Assembly (NCBI GenBank): GCA_009838175.1
Contig: VXSB01000035.1
Span: forward strand, 30,161 to 94,160
DNA length: 64,000 nt
Direction: 5' to 3'
Source of the DNA: Chloroflexota bacterium
GTDB taxonomy: Bacteria > Chloroflexota > Dehalococcoidia > Lucifugimonadales > Lucifugimonadaceae
Shown: positions 1 through 9,654 of the stretch, piece by piece
How the letters are laid out: the number at the start of each line of letters is the position of its first letter
How positions within the stretch are numbered: the first letter of the stretch is position 1
The notes under the pieces: model-generated
The model's database searches: none
What the model was told of the DNA's origin: nothing
What the model saw: the letters and a program-made list of their open reading frames with translations, nothing else
Position numbers and translations under genes: made by a program

Positions 1-2475
1 CCGAAACTCCAGGATGTGTGGGATAAACCCGATTACGGATTCAATCCCCACATCACGTTGTATGACGGCCCGTCACGAGAGTTCGCCAATCGGCTCTGGG
101 ATGTTGTGTCAAGACGTTCCTATGGGGTCTCATTCGTAGCGGGACCATTAACGCAGCTGGTTTCATCTCGAAGAAATCAGGGTGCTATGAACCTCCATGC
201 CAGTCTTGATTCAAGACTCCTAAAAGAAACGACCGGCTTAGACCTTGATGGAGTAACGATTGATTCTCTTGCGTGGGATCTGCGGCTTCAGGCGATAGAT
301 AAATTGTGTGAATATCTGTCGACGATGGAATCCGGTTTGGGTTCGTCTCGATCGCGGAGGCGCGCTCGCGCAGCTACCGAACTTGAGATTCAAGAGGTCG
401 ACCCCTCATCGCCGTTGCTGGTTGCGATAAAAACTTTAGCAAAGAAGAACAGTGCAACATTAGGCTTTCTGCCTGAGGGTGCGTTCGACGCCTACGCGGA
501 ACGCGGATGGATTTTGGCAGCAGTTGCCGATGGCGACGTGGCGGGATTTGTGGTTTACCGCGTATCAAATATGAGAGCAGTACTCGTTCATTTGTGCACT
601 GAGGAAACGCATCGGGGGCAAGGGATCGCCAAGCGATTGTTCCGAAGCGTTGTCGAAAGAACCAGCCAATTACGAGGAATCCTCGCGAATACTCGGCGTG
701 ATTTCCCTGCCCACACTATGTGGCCCAGATTGGGCTTCGCGGCTATTGGCGAAAAACCGGGTAGGGGAGCAAGGCCCTCAGTACTCACTCGCTGGTGGTA
801 TGAGCATCCACATCCGACGCTCTTTTCAAACCCCACGCTGCACACAAGCGCGCAATCACCGATCGAAGTTGCCATCGACCTAAACATTTTCTACGACCTC
901 GTGACTTCGTCTTCGAGGAAAGGCGCAGAAGAATCTCGCTCACTTCAAAACGACTGGCTCATCGACGAAATACAGCTATGTGTGACTGGAGAGTTGTTCA
1001 ACGAGATAACTAGGTTGGCAAGTCCAGAAGTCAGGCAAGGACAAAGAGACCTTGCTCATGAGTTCACGCGTATTTCTGGCCCGGTCGAAGTTTTTGATAG
1101 CTGTTACACAAAGTTGTCTTCGATCATGGGCTTGGCCAAGAATGACCGAGAGTCGTCAGATCTGCGACATCTGGCGCACACGGCCGCCGCCGAAGTTGAA
1201 TTTTTCGTAACCCGGGACGAGAAAATACTGAAGTTTCGTAAAGAGATAGAAAACGAAACTGGGGTCATTGCGATGCGACCTGCCGATCTGTTGATCGAGA
1301 TCGACCAAGTTAGGAATTTGGCCTCGTATCAACCAGTACGCTTGCTCGGAACCGCGCTTGAAGTAAGAAAAGTAGAGCGACAACAGCGCGAAAACCTTGA
1401 AATTTTCTTTATCAACAGGGCCTTCGGAGAAAAAAAATCCGATTTTCGGCGAACACTGTCTACGATCTTGCCGTCGAATCCGGCCGTGGAGTCAGCGGTC
1501 ATCCTCGATAACGGTGAGCCAATGGCTCTATACGGCACGGACCGAACAAATCCGGATATTCTGACGGTCCCCTGCCTCAGATTTTACCGGGGACGACTGG
1601 CGCGCACACTCGCCAGACAGATAATAGCGATGGTTATCGAATCTTCAACAGCGAACCATTGCTCAATAACTAGTGTCACGGATGATTGGTTGGAACCGTA
1701 TGTCGAAGAGGCTCTAGCCGAAAGTGGGTTCGTGAAAGTCGGGGTACGGTGGATAAAACTCAACTATGCCGCCATTGGCACCGGATCAGATGTCTCTGCA
1801 GGACTCGAAAAACTATTGGAGCATGCCAGGTGTTCAGGATTCGAACTTCCTGTAACTCAAAGGTTTCCGCTACGAATACTACGTCGTTTGACAGCGGACG
1901 AAACCGCCCTCTTAGAAAAGAATCTTCGACCGTTAAAACTCACAAATGATTCGTTGGACACGTTGGTGATACCGATACAGCCGCGTTGGGCTCAACACTT
2001 ATTTGACGCGGGTTTGGCGGAACAAACCCTCTTTGGGGCGCGCCCTGATCTGGTAATGACTTGCGAAAATGCCTACTACCGATCACCACGTGCTTTGGGC
2101 AACACATCCGTTCCATTTCGAATTCTGTGGTACGTATCTGAAGACGACAGATACGCGGGCACTGGCCAGATCCGCGCATATTCAGTCGGGTCGAGTGTCG
2201 AGGTTTTGGCAGCCAGCGAAGCGCATAGTCGTTACAAGCGTCTGGGTGTGTACGATTGGCACCAAGTTCGTGAAATATCAGACGGAGATCCCGACGGCCT
2301 AACTATGGTTATCCGGTTCCGCGATACAGAGATATTCGACAGGCCGATCAACAGAGACAGATTTAGCAGGTTGTTAGAAGCATCAGACCAGAAAAAACCG
2401 CTCCTGATGGCTCCGCAACGAATTTCGGAATCTGCGTTTGCAGACATTTATAAAGAAGGTCAGTCTTGGCTCTGA
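1..2475 (+). CDS. Multidomain protein, 5'-truncated by window edge: 2H phosphoesterase-like, GNAT, PIN nuclease-like, second GNAT-like region, PUA/ASCH/EVE-like C-terminus
   Basis: Frame open from base 1 (PKLQDVWDKPDYGFNPHITLYDG) to stop at 2475. HITL motif and possible HASL; GNAT motif HRGQGIAKRLF; PIN-like acidic residues in VAIDLNIFYDLV, GELFNEI and FFVTRDEKIL; second ARTLARQIIAMVIES...GFVKVGVRWIKL block; C-terminal ILWYVSEDDRYAGTGQIRAYSVG. Confidence 0.7.
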   Translation, partial: PKLQDVWDKPDYGFNPHITLYDGPSREFANRLWDVVSRRSYGVSFVAGPLTQLVSSRRNQGAMNLHASLDSRLLKETTGLDLDGVTIDSLAWDLRLQAIDKLCEYLSTMESGLGSSRSRRRARAATELEIQEVDPSSPLLVAIKTLAKKNSATLGFLPEGAFDAYAERGWILAAVADGDVAGFVVYRVSNMRAVLVHLCTEETHRGQGIAKRLFRSVVERTSQLRGILANTRRDFPAHTMWPRLGFAAIGEKPGRGARPSVLTRWWYEHPHPTLFSNPTLHTSAQSPIEVAIDLNIFYDLVTSSSRKGAEESRSLQNDWLIDEIQLCVTGELFNEITRLASPEVRQGQRDLAHEFTRISGPVEVFDSCYTKLSSIMGLAKNDRESSDLRHLAHTAAAEVEFFVTRDEKILKFRKEIENETGVIAMRPADLLIEIDQVRNLASYQPVRLLGTALEVRKVERQQRENLEIFFINRAFGEKKSDFRRTLSTILPSNPAVESAVILDNGEPMALYGTDRTNPDILTVPCLRFYRGRLARTLARQIIAMVIESSTANHCSITSVTDDWLEPYVEEALAESGFVKVGVRWIKLNYAAIGTGSDVSAGLEKLLEHARCSGFELPVTQRFPLRILRRLTADETALLEKNLRPLKLTNDSLDTLVIPIQPRWAQHLFDAGLAEQTLFGARPDLVMTCENAYYRSPRALGNTSVPFRILWYVSEDDRYAGTGQIRAYSVGSSVEVLAASEAHSRYKRLGVYDWHQVREISDGDPDGLTMVIRFRDTEIFDRPINRDRFSRLLEASDQKKPLLMAPQRISESAFADIYKEGQSWL

Positions 2476-3050
2476 GCAACGGGGCGGCTGAATTCTTGGT
2501 TCTGTCCGTAAAACCCAAATTCGCTGAAGCTATTGTTGATGGACGCAAGACAATCGAGATTAGGCGCCAAAAGCCCAACGTGAAACCAGGCACTCTCGGG
2601 TTCGTGTACTCGTCTTCACCCACGCAGGCGGTGGTTGGGTCATTCCGAGTGGACAGGGTATTCTCTACAACTCCCGAGGAACTTTGGGTTGAAGCAGAAG
2701 CCCATGCCGAAATCTCAAAGCGGGATTTCGACGACTATTTCGCAGGTGTTGGCATCGGTCATGGCATCATCGTGTCTTGCGGTAAGCGGTTCCAAAAACC
2801 CATAAAACTTTCCCAATTGCGGCTTGTTTGGCCTGGGTGGAAACCCCCGCGCAGTTTCGGTTATCTAGTTGCCACTGATGCGTACTCATTGAGATTGATG
2901 TCGGCGTTCCGACATCGAATGATCAATGACGGACAACAGACGGGGATGTCTATTGACGTTCGTGATGAAAGCGATTCTTTGCGGGACCAAAGAGGTGCGT
3001 TTCATCTGAAAAGCCACGAGTTGAAAGCTTTAATTTCGCTTTTGAGTTGA
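2466..3050 (+). CDS. ASCH domain protein, overlapping the preceding gene by 10 nt
   Basis: FLVLSVKPKFAEAIVDGRKTIEIRRQKPNVKPGTLGFVYSSSPTQAVVGSFRVDRV is typical ASCH; TTG start inside the upstream gene's 3' end. Confidence 0.8.
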   Translation: MALSNGAAEFLVLSVKPKFAEAIVDGRKTIEIRRQKPNVKPGTLGFVYSSSPTQAVVGSFRVDRVFSTTPEELWVEAEAHAEISKRDFDDYFAGVGIGHGIIVSCGKRFQKPIKLSQLRLVWPGWKPPRSFGYLVATDAYSLRLMSAFRHRMINDGQQTGMSIDVRDESDSLRDQRGAFHLKSHELKALISLLS

Positions 3051-3194
3051 GATGTCGGAATCGGTTGCAGCCTACTTGGCACGCCTTCAGATCTTAGAAT
3101 CCGACCGACTGGCCAAACCTAATCCGACACTTCATTCACAACCGCTCCATTACTGAAGGTGGCCCTATCAGCGTGGCACTGTATGGAGCGTTCT

Positions 3195-3300
3195 CAAACC
3201 CCCACCGGTCTTGACAGCTTCCCTCCGTCGAAGATGACCTCGGCTCCGGTCATGTAGCTGATTCGTCAGAGGCGAGAAAGACCACACCGCAACCCTTATC
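3195..3300 (-). pseudogene. Remnant of the 3' end of an SDR gene, frameshifted
   Basis: Minus strand gives VFLASDES[frameshift]YMTGAEVIFDGGKLSRPVGV*; closely matches the 3' end of the intact SDR at 11789-12589 with one base missing at GAATC(G)AGCTAC. Confidence 0.75.
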
Positions 3301-3421
3301 CTAACGCCTCTCCTAAAACGCGAGGCCACAAAACGCCACTGATATCCGCGGTTCCATGCCCCAAATCCCGATTCAGAAAACCCTCATTTTCGAACAAGTA
3401 TTAAACTTCATCAAAAACTAA

Positions 3422-3650
3422 TCTTGCCGCCAAATTGCCGCTCCAGCGGCAAGTTTGTTCTAAATTCCACTTCCAGTCACACCCGGAAATCCTACGAAAA
3501 CCAGCACTTCACACCTCGTATGTGCTAATACCCCGCACATACCTAGCGCTGCATCCCGAATCCCATCACAAAACACCCCTGTCATGATCTTGCCGCTCCA
3601 GAGGCAATTTGCGGCAATTTGGCGGCAAGAGCGGCAATTCAGCGGCAAAA
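3422..3650. repeat. Inverted-repeat element with GCCGCT/AGCGGC palindromes (MITE- or REP-like)
   Basis: 20-bp inverted repeat 3422-3441 / 3611-3630 (tcttgccgccaaattgccgc) plus inner hairpin ttgccgct-cc-agcggcaa at 3435-3452. Confidence 0.6.
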
Positions 3651-3764
3651 TTTCATCACTACACCCGAGCTGATTCAACCCCACTCACACCTATCCGCGT
3701 ATGATTGCGAAAGGTCTGTTCCGGCCATTTCCGCCGGTTTTCTTGACCTCAAACACACGGCAAC

Positions 3765-5492
3765 ATGCGCGTCAACGAACACATACGATACCAGCCCGAC
3801 GACAAGCCTCCTCCCCTCGTTACCCTAAGCGTCGCGTCTCAGGGCGTTGTTATTGCGGTGTCGAATACCGCTGCGTTGGTGACGATATTCGTCTTGGCAT
3901 CGGGTGGTAGCGAAGGATACCTGTCGTGGGCGCTTTTTGCTTCGCTGATAATCGCCGGTGCCATCACCGCTCTCCACGCCGCCAAATTGGGCCGCATCGC
4001 ACCGGGCTACATCCTCCTGATGGGACCTGCCGCTCCGTTCATGGCCGTATGCGTGTTGGCCATCACACAAGGCGGGTTCGCGCTAATGTCGAACCTGATT
4101 GTCGCCGCCTCACTCGTCCAGTTCGCCCTCGCGTTCTGGCTCGCACAACTCCGACGCATCATCACCCCCGTAGTCTCCGGCGTCGCCTTCATGCTCATTT
4201 CAGCATCCGCTATGCCCATCGCCATCGCCAGACTCGAAAACGTCCCCGCTGACGCTTCTCCTTTGGCCGGACCCGCGGTCGGCGTCGCCGCTTTGATCGT
4301 TGCTGCGATCCTGATGCTCCGCGCCACCGGTGTACTGCGGCTGTTCGCCATCCCTGTAACCATCGCCGCGGGCTGGGTTGTCGCCATTCCGCTTGGAGTG
4401 TTCGATTTTCGGTCCGCGCTCGACGCTCCGTGGTTTGGTCTGCCGCAATTCTCCGCGTGGCCCGGTTTCAGTTCTATCCGCCTCGAAGACTTTCTCGCAC
4501 TGCTTCCCGTCTTCCTAATCGTCAGCATCGTCGTGGGAATCAAGGCCAGCAACGAGGGGGCCGCTATTCAGCAGGTGTCATGGCGGATCCCGCGCGCCGT
4601 AGACTTCCGCGGCGTACAAGGGACGCTCAACGTAAGCGGCGTCGGCATACTGCTCGCCGGCATCGCTGGTACGCTCCCTCCACTCAACTACCTACCCTCC
4701 TCGATCGCGCTTATCAATTTCACTGCCGTCGCCGCACGCCGCGCAGGGTTTGTCATGGGTGCTGTGCTCATCGCAATCGCACTCCTGCCCAAGATCGTCG
4801 CCGTTCTACTCACCATCCCCCGACCCGTTACCGGTGTGATTCTCATGATCGTGATGGGCCTCCTATTCGTAGAAGGAATTCGCACGGTCCTGCAAGACGG
4901 TTTCAGCCAGCAAAAAGCGATCATTGTCGGATTGGCGCTCTCCATCGGTATCGGTTTGCAGACGCACAACATTCTCGCCGAACCTCTTGGGAGCATCTGG
5001 GGAGTGGCGTTCGGCAATAGCGTCGTAGTCGGCATCCTAGCCGCGGTCCTGATGTCGCTGCTGCTGGAAATCACCGCTTCCAGACGCCGGAGGTTCGAAA
5101 CTGAGCTCGACATCTCGGCACTACCCGATATCCAAGAGTTCCTGCGTGGACTAGCTTCCAAGATGCGATGGAGCGAGGAATCCATCGCGAAACTGTCCTC
5201 CGCCGGCGAAGAGACGCTGTCCACGATGTTGGAGCTGCGCGACGATTACGATGTGGAAAAAATACCTCGTCTGGTTATCATCGCGCGACCCGGCGGCCGT
5301 GCTATGGAGATGGAGTTTCTGGCGGTGTTTTCCGAGGAGAACATTGAAGATCGCATCTCTTACATGAGTGAACAGGCCGAGGCACCGGATGTGAGTGAGC
5401 TTTCGTTCCGACTCCTCCGCCACTACGCCTCATCGGTGCGGCATCGCAAATACCATGGAATCGACATCGTCACGGTACAAGTCGATGCATAA
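3765..5492 (+). CDS. NCS2 (xanthine/uracil-type) permease with C-terminal HATPase/RsbW-like region
   Basis: Multiple TM segments with NCS2-like pattern; cytoplasmic tail MRWSEESIAKLSSAGEETLSTMLELR...LSFRLLRHYASSVRHRKYHGIDIVTVQV. Confidence 0.7.
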   Translation: MRVNEHIRYQPDDKPPPLVTLSVASQGVVIAVSNTAALVTIFVLASGGSEGYLSWALFASLIIAGAITALHAAKLGRIAPGYILLMGPAAPFMAVCVLAITQGGFALMSNLIVAASLVQFALAFWLAQLRRIITPVVSGVAFMLISASAMPIAIARLENVPADASPLAGPAVGVAALIVAAILMLRATGVLRLFAIPVTIAAGWVVAIPLGVFDFRSALDAPWFGLPQFSAWPGFSSIRLEDFLALLPVFLIVSIVVGIKASNEGAAIQQVSWRIPRAVDFRGVQGTLNVSGVGILLAGIAGTLPPLNYLPSSIALINFTAVAARRAGFVMGAVLIAIALLPKIVAVLLTIPRPVTGVILMIVMGLLFVEGIRTVLQDGFSQQKAIIVGLALSIGIGLQTHNILAEPLGSIWGVAFGNSVVVGILAAVLMSLLLEITASRRRRFETELDISALPDIQEFLRGLASKMRWSEESIAKLSSAGEETLSTMLELRDDYDVEKIPRLVIIARPGGRAMEMEFLAVFSEENIEDRISYMSEQAEAPDVSELSFRLLRHYASSVRHRKYHGIDIVTVQVDA

Positions 5493-5575
5493 CCGTATCT
5501 GTGATGATCCTCGGGATTTAACTTTCGATGGGACACATTCAGGTACGAGAATTTAACCACAAGAAAGGTACTGAA

Positions 5576-5863
5576 ATGGCTGGATATCTGATAGCGGAAC
5601 TAAACGTTACGGACCAAGAACTGTTCGCAGAATTCGCAACTAAGATTGTCGAACTCGTCAAAGACTATGACGGCCGGTATCTGGTGCGTGGCGGCGAAAC
5701 TGAAGTCATCGAGGGAGACTGGTCCCCGCAGCGCGTAGTCGTCATCGAGTTCGACAGCTACGAACGTGTCCAAGCCTTCGCCCATTCAGCGGAATACAAA
5801 GAACTCGCCGAGATTCGCTCGAACAGCAGCACTTCCAGCACCATAATCGTCGACGGAGTTTAG
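5576..5863 (+). CDS. DUF1330 family protein
   Basis: MAGYLIAELNVTDQELFAEFATKIVELVKDYDGRYLVRGGETEVIEGDWSPQRVVVIEFDSYERVQAF. Confidence 0.85.
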   Translation: MAGYLIAELNVTDQELFAEFATKIVELVKDYDGRYLVRGGETEVIEGDWSPQRVVVIEFDSYERVQAFAHSAEYKELAEIRSNSSTSSTIIVDGV

Positions 5864-5948
5864 TTCCGAACTCGACCTCTGACTGAGACGGGGTCCTCTG
5901 CAATTCGGAATTTCAGTCAGCTTGCCGCAACGCCTCGCTCGATGTGGA

Positions 5949-6839
5949 CTATGACGACCTGATCTCCACGCCTGCCGCTTCCTCTTGCAGTCGATATATC
6001 ACGTGTGTGTCCATATCTCCCCAGCCGCGGTTGCCGCACTGTATGGAGATTTGCTCCACGATATTGGCAACGGGCATCGGAACGCTTAGTTCGCGGGCCA
6101 ACTCGCTTGCCAGTGATATGTCCTTTCGTGCGAGTGCTTGGCGGAACGACGGCGGGTCGTATTTACCTAGAAATACGGTTCGCTCTAAGCCTTCCTTTTG
6201 AGTGCCGAGTATGCTCCGACTGCCTGCCTCCATCAGCGCATCTAGGTCTAGTCCAGCCTTCATGCCGAGCGTGAGACCCTCGGCTACGACCTGTCTGACG
6301 GCCAGAGTGATCATGTTGTTTACGAGCTTGCAGGTGCTTCCCATGCCTAGCTCGCCTTGGTAGACGATCTTGTCTGTGAAGGATTCGAACACGGGGAGGA
6401 GTCGCTCGTAGACGTCCTTGTCGCCGCTTGGCATCACGATGACTTCGCTACTCGCAGCATCGGCGGGGCTTGCGAGCACCGGTGCGTCTAGGACGTGGGC
6501 GCCTTTTTGCTCGAATGTCTTGCCTATTTCGCGGATTAAGGATGGGCGGCTGGTGGAGAGGTCGACGTATACCTTGCCCGAGCTCACTCCGCTCAGGATT
6601 CCGTCGCGACCCAAGGCGATCTCCTCTACCTCAGGTGGTCCCGGCACGGAGGTCATGATGATATCGCTGACTTCAGCAACCTCGGCTGGCGATGCCGCCA
6701 ACCGGGCGCCACCTTCCAGTAGGGGGCGCGTCGCACCCTCGCGCGCGTCGTAGACAGCCATGGTAAACCCGGCCCTCTGGATATTCAGCGCCATCGGGGT
6801 GCCCAGGTTGCCGAGTCCTATGAAGCCTACCGTTTCCAT
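5949..6839 (-). CDS. 3-hydroxyisobutyrate dehydrogenase-family NAD(P)-dependent oxidoreductase
   Basis: METVGFIGLGNLGTPMALNIQRAGF N-terminal Rossmann motif; VYVDLSTSRPSLIREIG; LGMGSTCKLVNNM. Confidence 0.88.
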   Translation of the reverse strand: METVGFIGLGNLGTPMALNIQRAGFTMAVYDAREGATRPLLEGGARLAASPAEVAEVSDIIMTSVPGPPEVEEIALGRDGILSGVSSGKVYVDLSTSRPSLIREIGKTFEQKGAHVLDAPVLASPADAASSEVIVMPSGDKDVYERLLPVFESFTDKIVYQGELGMGSTCKLVNNMITLAVRQVVAEGLTLGMKAGLDLDALMEAGSRSILGTQKEGLERTVFLGKYDPPSFRQALARKDISLASELARELSVPMPVANIVEQISIQCGNRGWGDMDTHVIYRLQEEAAGVEIRSS

Positions 6840-7043
6840 GCCAGCCTCCGTCCGTTTAGGGACTACATCTTTGCATTTTTGCGCTTGGGTGAACTACCGA
6901 ACTACGGAAGTCGTCGTTTACGTCTCGTTACGGCGTCACTTTCGCACGCACGCGCAACATATCAGTTGGCAGTCATGCTAAATTTAAAGGCGACGCAGTT
7001 GCTTTCAGTTACTGCTTGACGATATGTACCTGCGAGGCTTTCA

Positions 7044-8432
7044 ATGACTACCGCAGTTAGCAGAGATACAGACACTGCACTTATGGCCCACCTTTTGCGA
7101 CGGGCTGGCTTTGGAGCGACGCGAGACCAGATCGACGAATACGTCGCCAAGGGCTACGACGAAACCGTCGAAGAGCTTCTACATCCGGAATACTCGGAGC
7201 CTGAAGATCAGGACTTGCTCGACCGCTACTTCATCGCTTCTGTGGAGGCAAGATCGGTAGGTCACGCCGATCCGCAGTGGGCATGGCGCATGGCTACCAC
7301 CACCAAACATCTCGAAGAGAAGATCGCCCTCTTCTGGCACGGTTTACTGGCGGTCGGCGGCATCAAGCTCGACCATGGGATGGAGATGCTCACGGAGATC
7401 GATCTCTTCCGCCGCTACGGACTCGGCAAGTTCCGCGACATTCTGCTCGAAATATCCCGCAATCCGGGAATGATGTACTGGTTGGACAACCAGAATAGCC
7501 ACAAGGGCGCGCCAAACGAAAACTACGGTCGAGAGTTGCTCGAACTGTTTTCGATGGGCATCGATGAAATGGGGGAGGGCGCGTACACCGAAGACGATGT
7601 CAAGGCCGCGGCCCGAGCCTTCACCGGGTGGGCATCTAAGCCGACTATGCCACCATTCTTCCTAGGTCCGTTCCCGATGGAATTCCAGTTCGATCCTAAC
7701 GATCACGACGACGGCGAAAAAGAATTCCTCGGCGAAGTCGGTAACTGGAATGGCGAAGACATCGTAGAGATTACCGTGCGTCAGCGGGCAACGGCGGAGT
7801 TCATATCCAGAAGGCTTTACCAGTTCTTCGTGGCTGACGAAGCGGACGAGGATGAAGTCCAACGGCTGGCCGATGTCTTCGAGGAGAACGATGGCGAGAT
7901 ACGCGCCGTGCTTCGGGCGATCTTCAAGTCCGATCACTTCAAGTCCGAAGCGATCCGCTATCGCAAAGTAAAGAGCCCGACCGAGTTGGTGTTTGGCGTA
8001 GCGAGATTGACGGACCGATTCGATCTGCCAGATATGGACGCGTCTCAGCTGGCTTCTCAGACGATGTTCATGGGGCAGTTTTTGCTTAACCCGCCCAGCG
8101 TTGAGGGTTGGCACGAGGGAGAGGAGTGGATCGACAGCGGCGCACTGGTCGAGCGGATCAACTTTGCCTCAACCGAACTGGAACGTAGAGACGCGCCCGG
8201 CATCCAGCGAATGGTGGACCTCGTGAGCGAAGCCGGCGGTATGGGTTCGACAGAGTACGTGGCTGCGTGCCTCGACGCGATGGGTTGCATCGACATCTCT
8301 GACCGAACGTTCGGGCTAATCGCTGAACATGCATCAAGTCAGATGGAACCAACGAACGAAGACGAAGAAACCGACCGCGCCATCGAGATATTCCAGTTGA
8401 TCGCTTCAACACCCGACTACCAATACTGCTGA
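7044..8432 (+). CDS. DUF1800 family protein
   Basis: HLLRRAGFGATRDQIDEYVAKGYDETVEELL...NYGRELLELFSMGI...PPSVEGWHEGEEWI. Confidence 0.9.
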   Translation: MTTAVSRDTDTALMAHLLRRAGFGATRDQIDEYVAKGYDETVEELLHPEYSEPEDQDLLDRYFIASVEARSVGHADPQWAWRMATTTKHLEEKIALFWHGLLAVGGIKLDHGMEMLTEIDLFRRYGLGKFRDILLEISRNPGMMYWLDNQNSHKGAPNENYGRELLELFSMGIDEMGEGAYTEDDVKAAARAFTGWASKPTMPPFFLGPFPMEFQFDPNDHDDGEKEFLGEVGNWNGEDIVEITVRQRATAEFISRRLYQFFVADEADEDEVQRLADVFEENDGEIRAVLRAIFKSDHFKSEAIRYRKVKSPTELVFGVARLTDRFDLPDMDASQLASQTMFMGQFLLNPPSVEGWHEGEEWIDSGALVERINFASTELERRDAPGIQRMVDLVSEAGGMGSTEYVAACLDAMGCIDISDRTFGLIAEHASSQMEPTNEDEETDRAIEIFQLIASTPDYQYC

Positions 8433-8471
8433 TACGAACAACGGCACAAAAAATACGCAGGAGATACTCCA

Positions 8472-9626
8472 ATGGCAACGAACGGCCATAACGGAAATGG
8501 CAGAGCCAAGAATCTGGTTGTCATCCAGCTCTCTGGCGGCAACGACTACCTAAACACAGTCGTGCCTTACCAGGACGGTCTCTATTACGACTATCGTCCG
8601 ACCATGGGTCTGAGTGGCGACAAAGTGATTCCAGTAGATGACCGGGTCGCATTCAACTCCCACATGGGCCCGTTCAAAGACCTCTACGATGAGGGCAAGT
8701 TGGCGGTTCTGATGGGCATCGGATACCCCGAGCCGAACAGGTCGCACTTCCGCTCGATGGACATCTGGCACACCGCGGAGCCTGCGGTAGCCTCGTCCAA
8801 GGGTTGGCTCGGAAAGACGACCAAAGCTATCGATCCAGAGGGCAAGAACGCCGTGACAGCCGTAAACTTTGGCCGCGGCTTGCCGAGAGCCCTGGCATAC
8901 CCGGATGTTTCCGTAGCATCGGTCGGAGCACTCGAGTCCTACGGCTTGTATACGGGTCTGGCAGGAGCTTCAAACCGCGACGCGTTGCTTGACACGGTCA
9001 GCCGCATCTACCAACCCATGTCGGACGACGGCCTTCCATCGTTGCGCCTGCTCCAGACCGGGCGGGGGATGTTAGACGGCGCTGACACTCTACGGTCAGC
9101 ACCCGAAAAGTATTCGTCGACCGTCGAGTACAACGCCGAGAACCCGATTGCTCAGGCCTTAAAGGGCGTCGCGCAGGTGATGTCGGCGGACCTCGGAACT
9201 CGCATCTTCTACACCCAACACGGCAGCTTCGACACGCACACCAATGAATTGGTGAACCACGCGAAGTTGTGGGACGAGGTGTCGGAGGCGATTGAGTGCT
9301 TCTGGGCGGATCTGAACGAGCTTGGCCAGGCGGATGACACGGTGATCTGGATGTTCTCTGAGTTTGGCAGGCGAATCGAGGACAACGGTGCAGGCACCGA
9401 CCACGGTTCCGGTGGCGTCGCGTTCATGATCGGCAACCCGGTCAACGGTGGACTGTACGGCGACTATCCGAGCCTCAAGCCAGCCGATCAATTGGAAGGC
9501 GATGTCCACTACAACACGGATTACCGAGATGTCTACGCGACCATCCTCGATGACTTCATGCACGTCGACTCTGAGTGGGTTTTGAACGACAAGTTCAACG
9601 GAAAATCGGAGTTGGTCGCGAACTGA
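8472..9626 (+). CDS. DUF1501 family protein
   Basis: LVVIQLSGGNDYLNTVVPYQDGLYYDYRP...SEFGRRIEDNGAGTDHGSGGVAFMIG. Confidence 0.9.
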   Translation: MATNGHNGNGRAKNLVVIQLSGGNDYLNTVVPYQDGLYYDYRPTMGLSGDKVIPVDDRVAFNSHMGPFKDLYDEGKLAVLMGIGYPEPNRSHFRSMDIWHTAEPAVASSKGWLGKTTKAIDPEGKNAVTAVNFGRGLPRALAYPDVSVASVGALESYGLYTGLAGASNRDALLDTVSRIYQPMSDDGLPSLRLLQTGRGMLDGADTLRSAPEKYSSTVEYNAENPIAQALKGVAQVMSADLGTRIFYTQHGSFDTHTNELVNHAKLWDEVSEAIECFWADLNELGQADDTVIWMFSEFGRRIEDNGAGTDHGSGGVAFMIGNPVNGGLYGDYPSLKPADQLEGDVHYNTDYRDVYATILDDFMHVDSEWVLNDKFNGKSELVAN

Positions 9627-9654
9627 CGGCGCTCCACAGTACGGAAACAACAAG

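Noticed and set aside
3407-3658. TTCATCA direct repeats flanking the inverted-repeat element, as a possible target-site duplication
   Set aside because: They sit at unequal distances (8 and 21 nt) from the inverted repeat, and 7-nt matches are common by chance.
3619-3910. Short plus-strand ORFs 3619-3828 and 3701-3910 before the permease
   Set aside because: They overlap the repeat element or the permease in another frame, and their composition is not protein-like.
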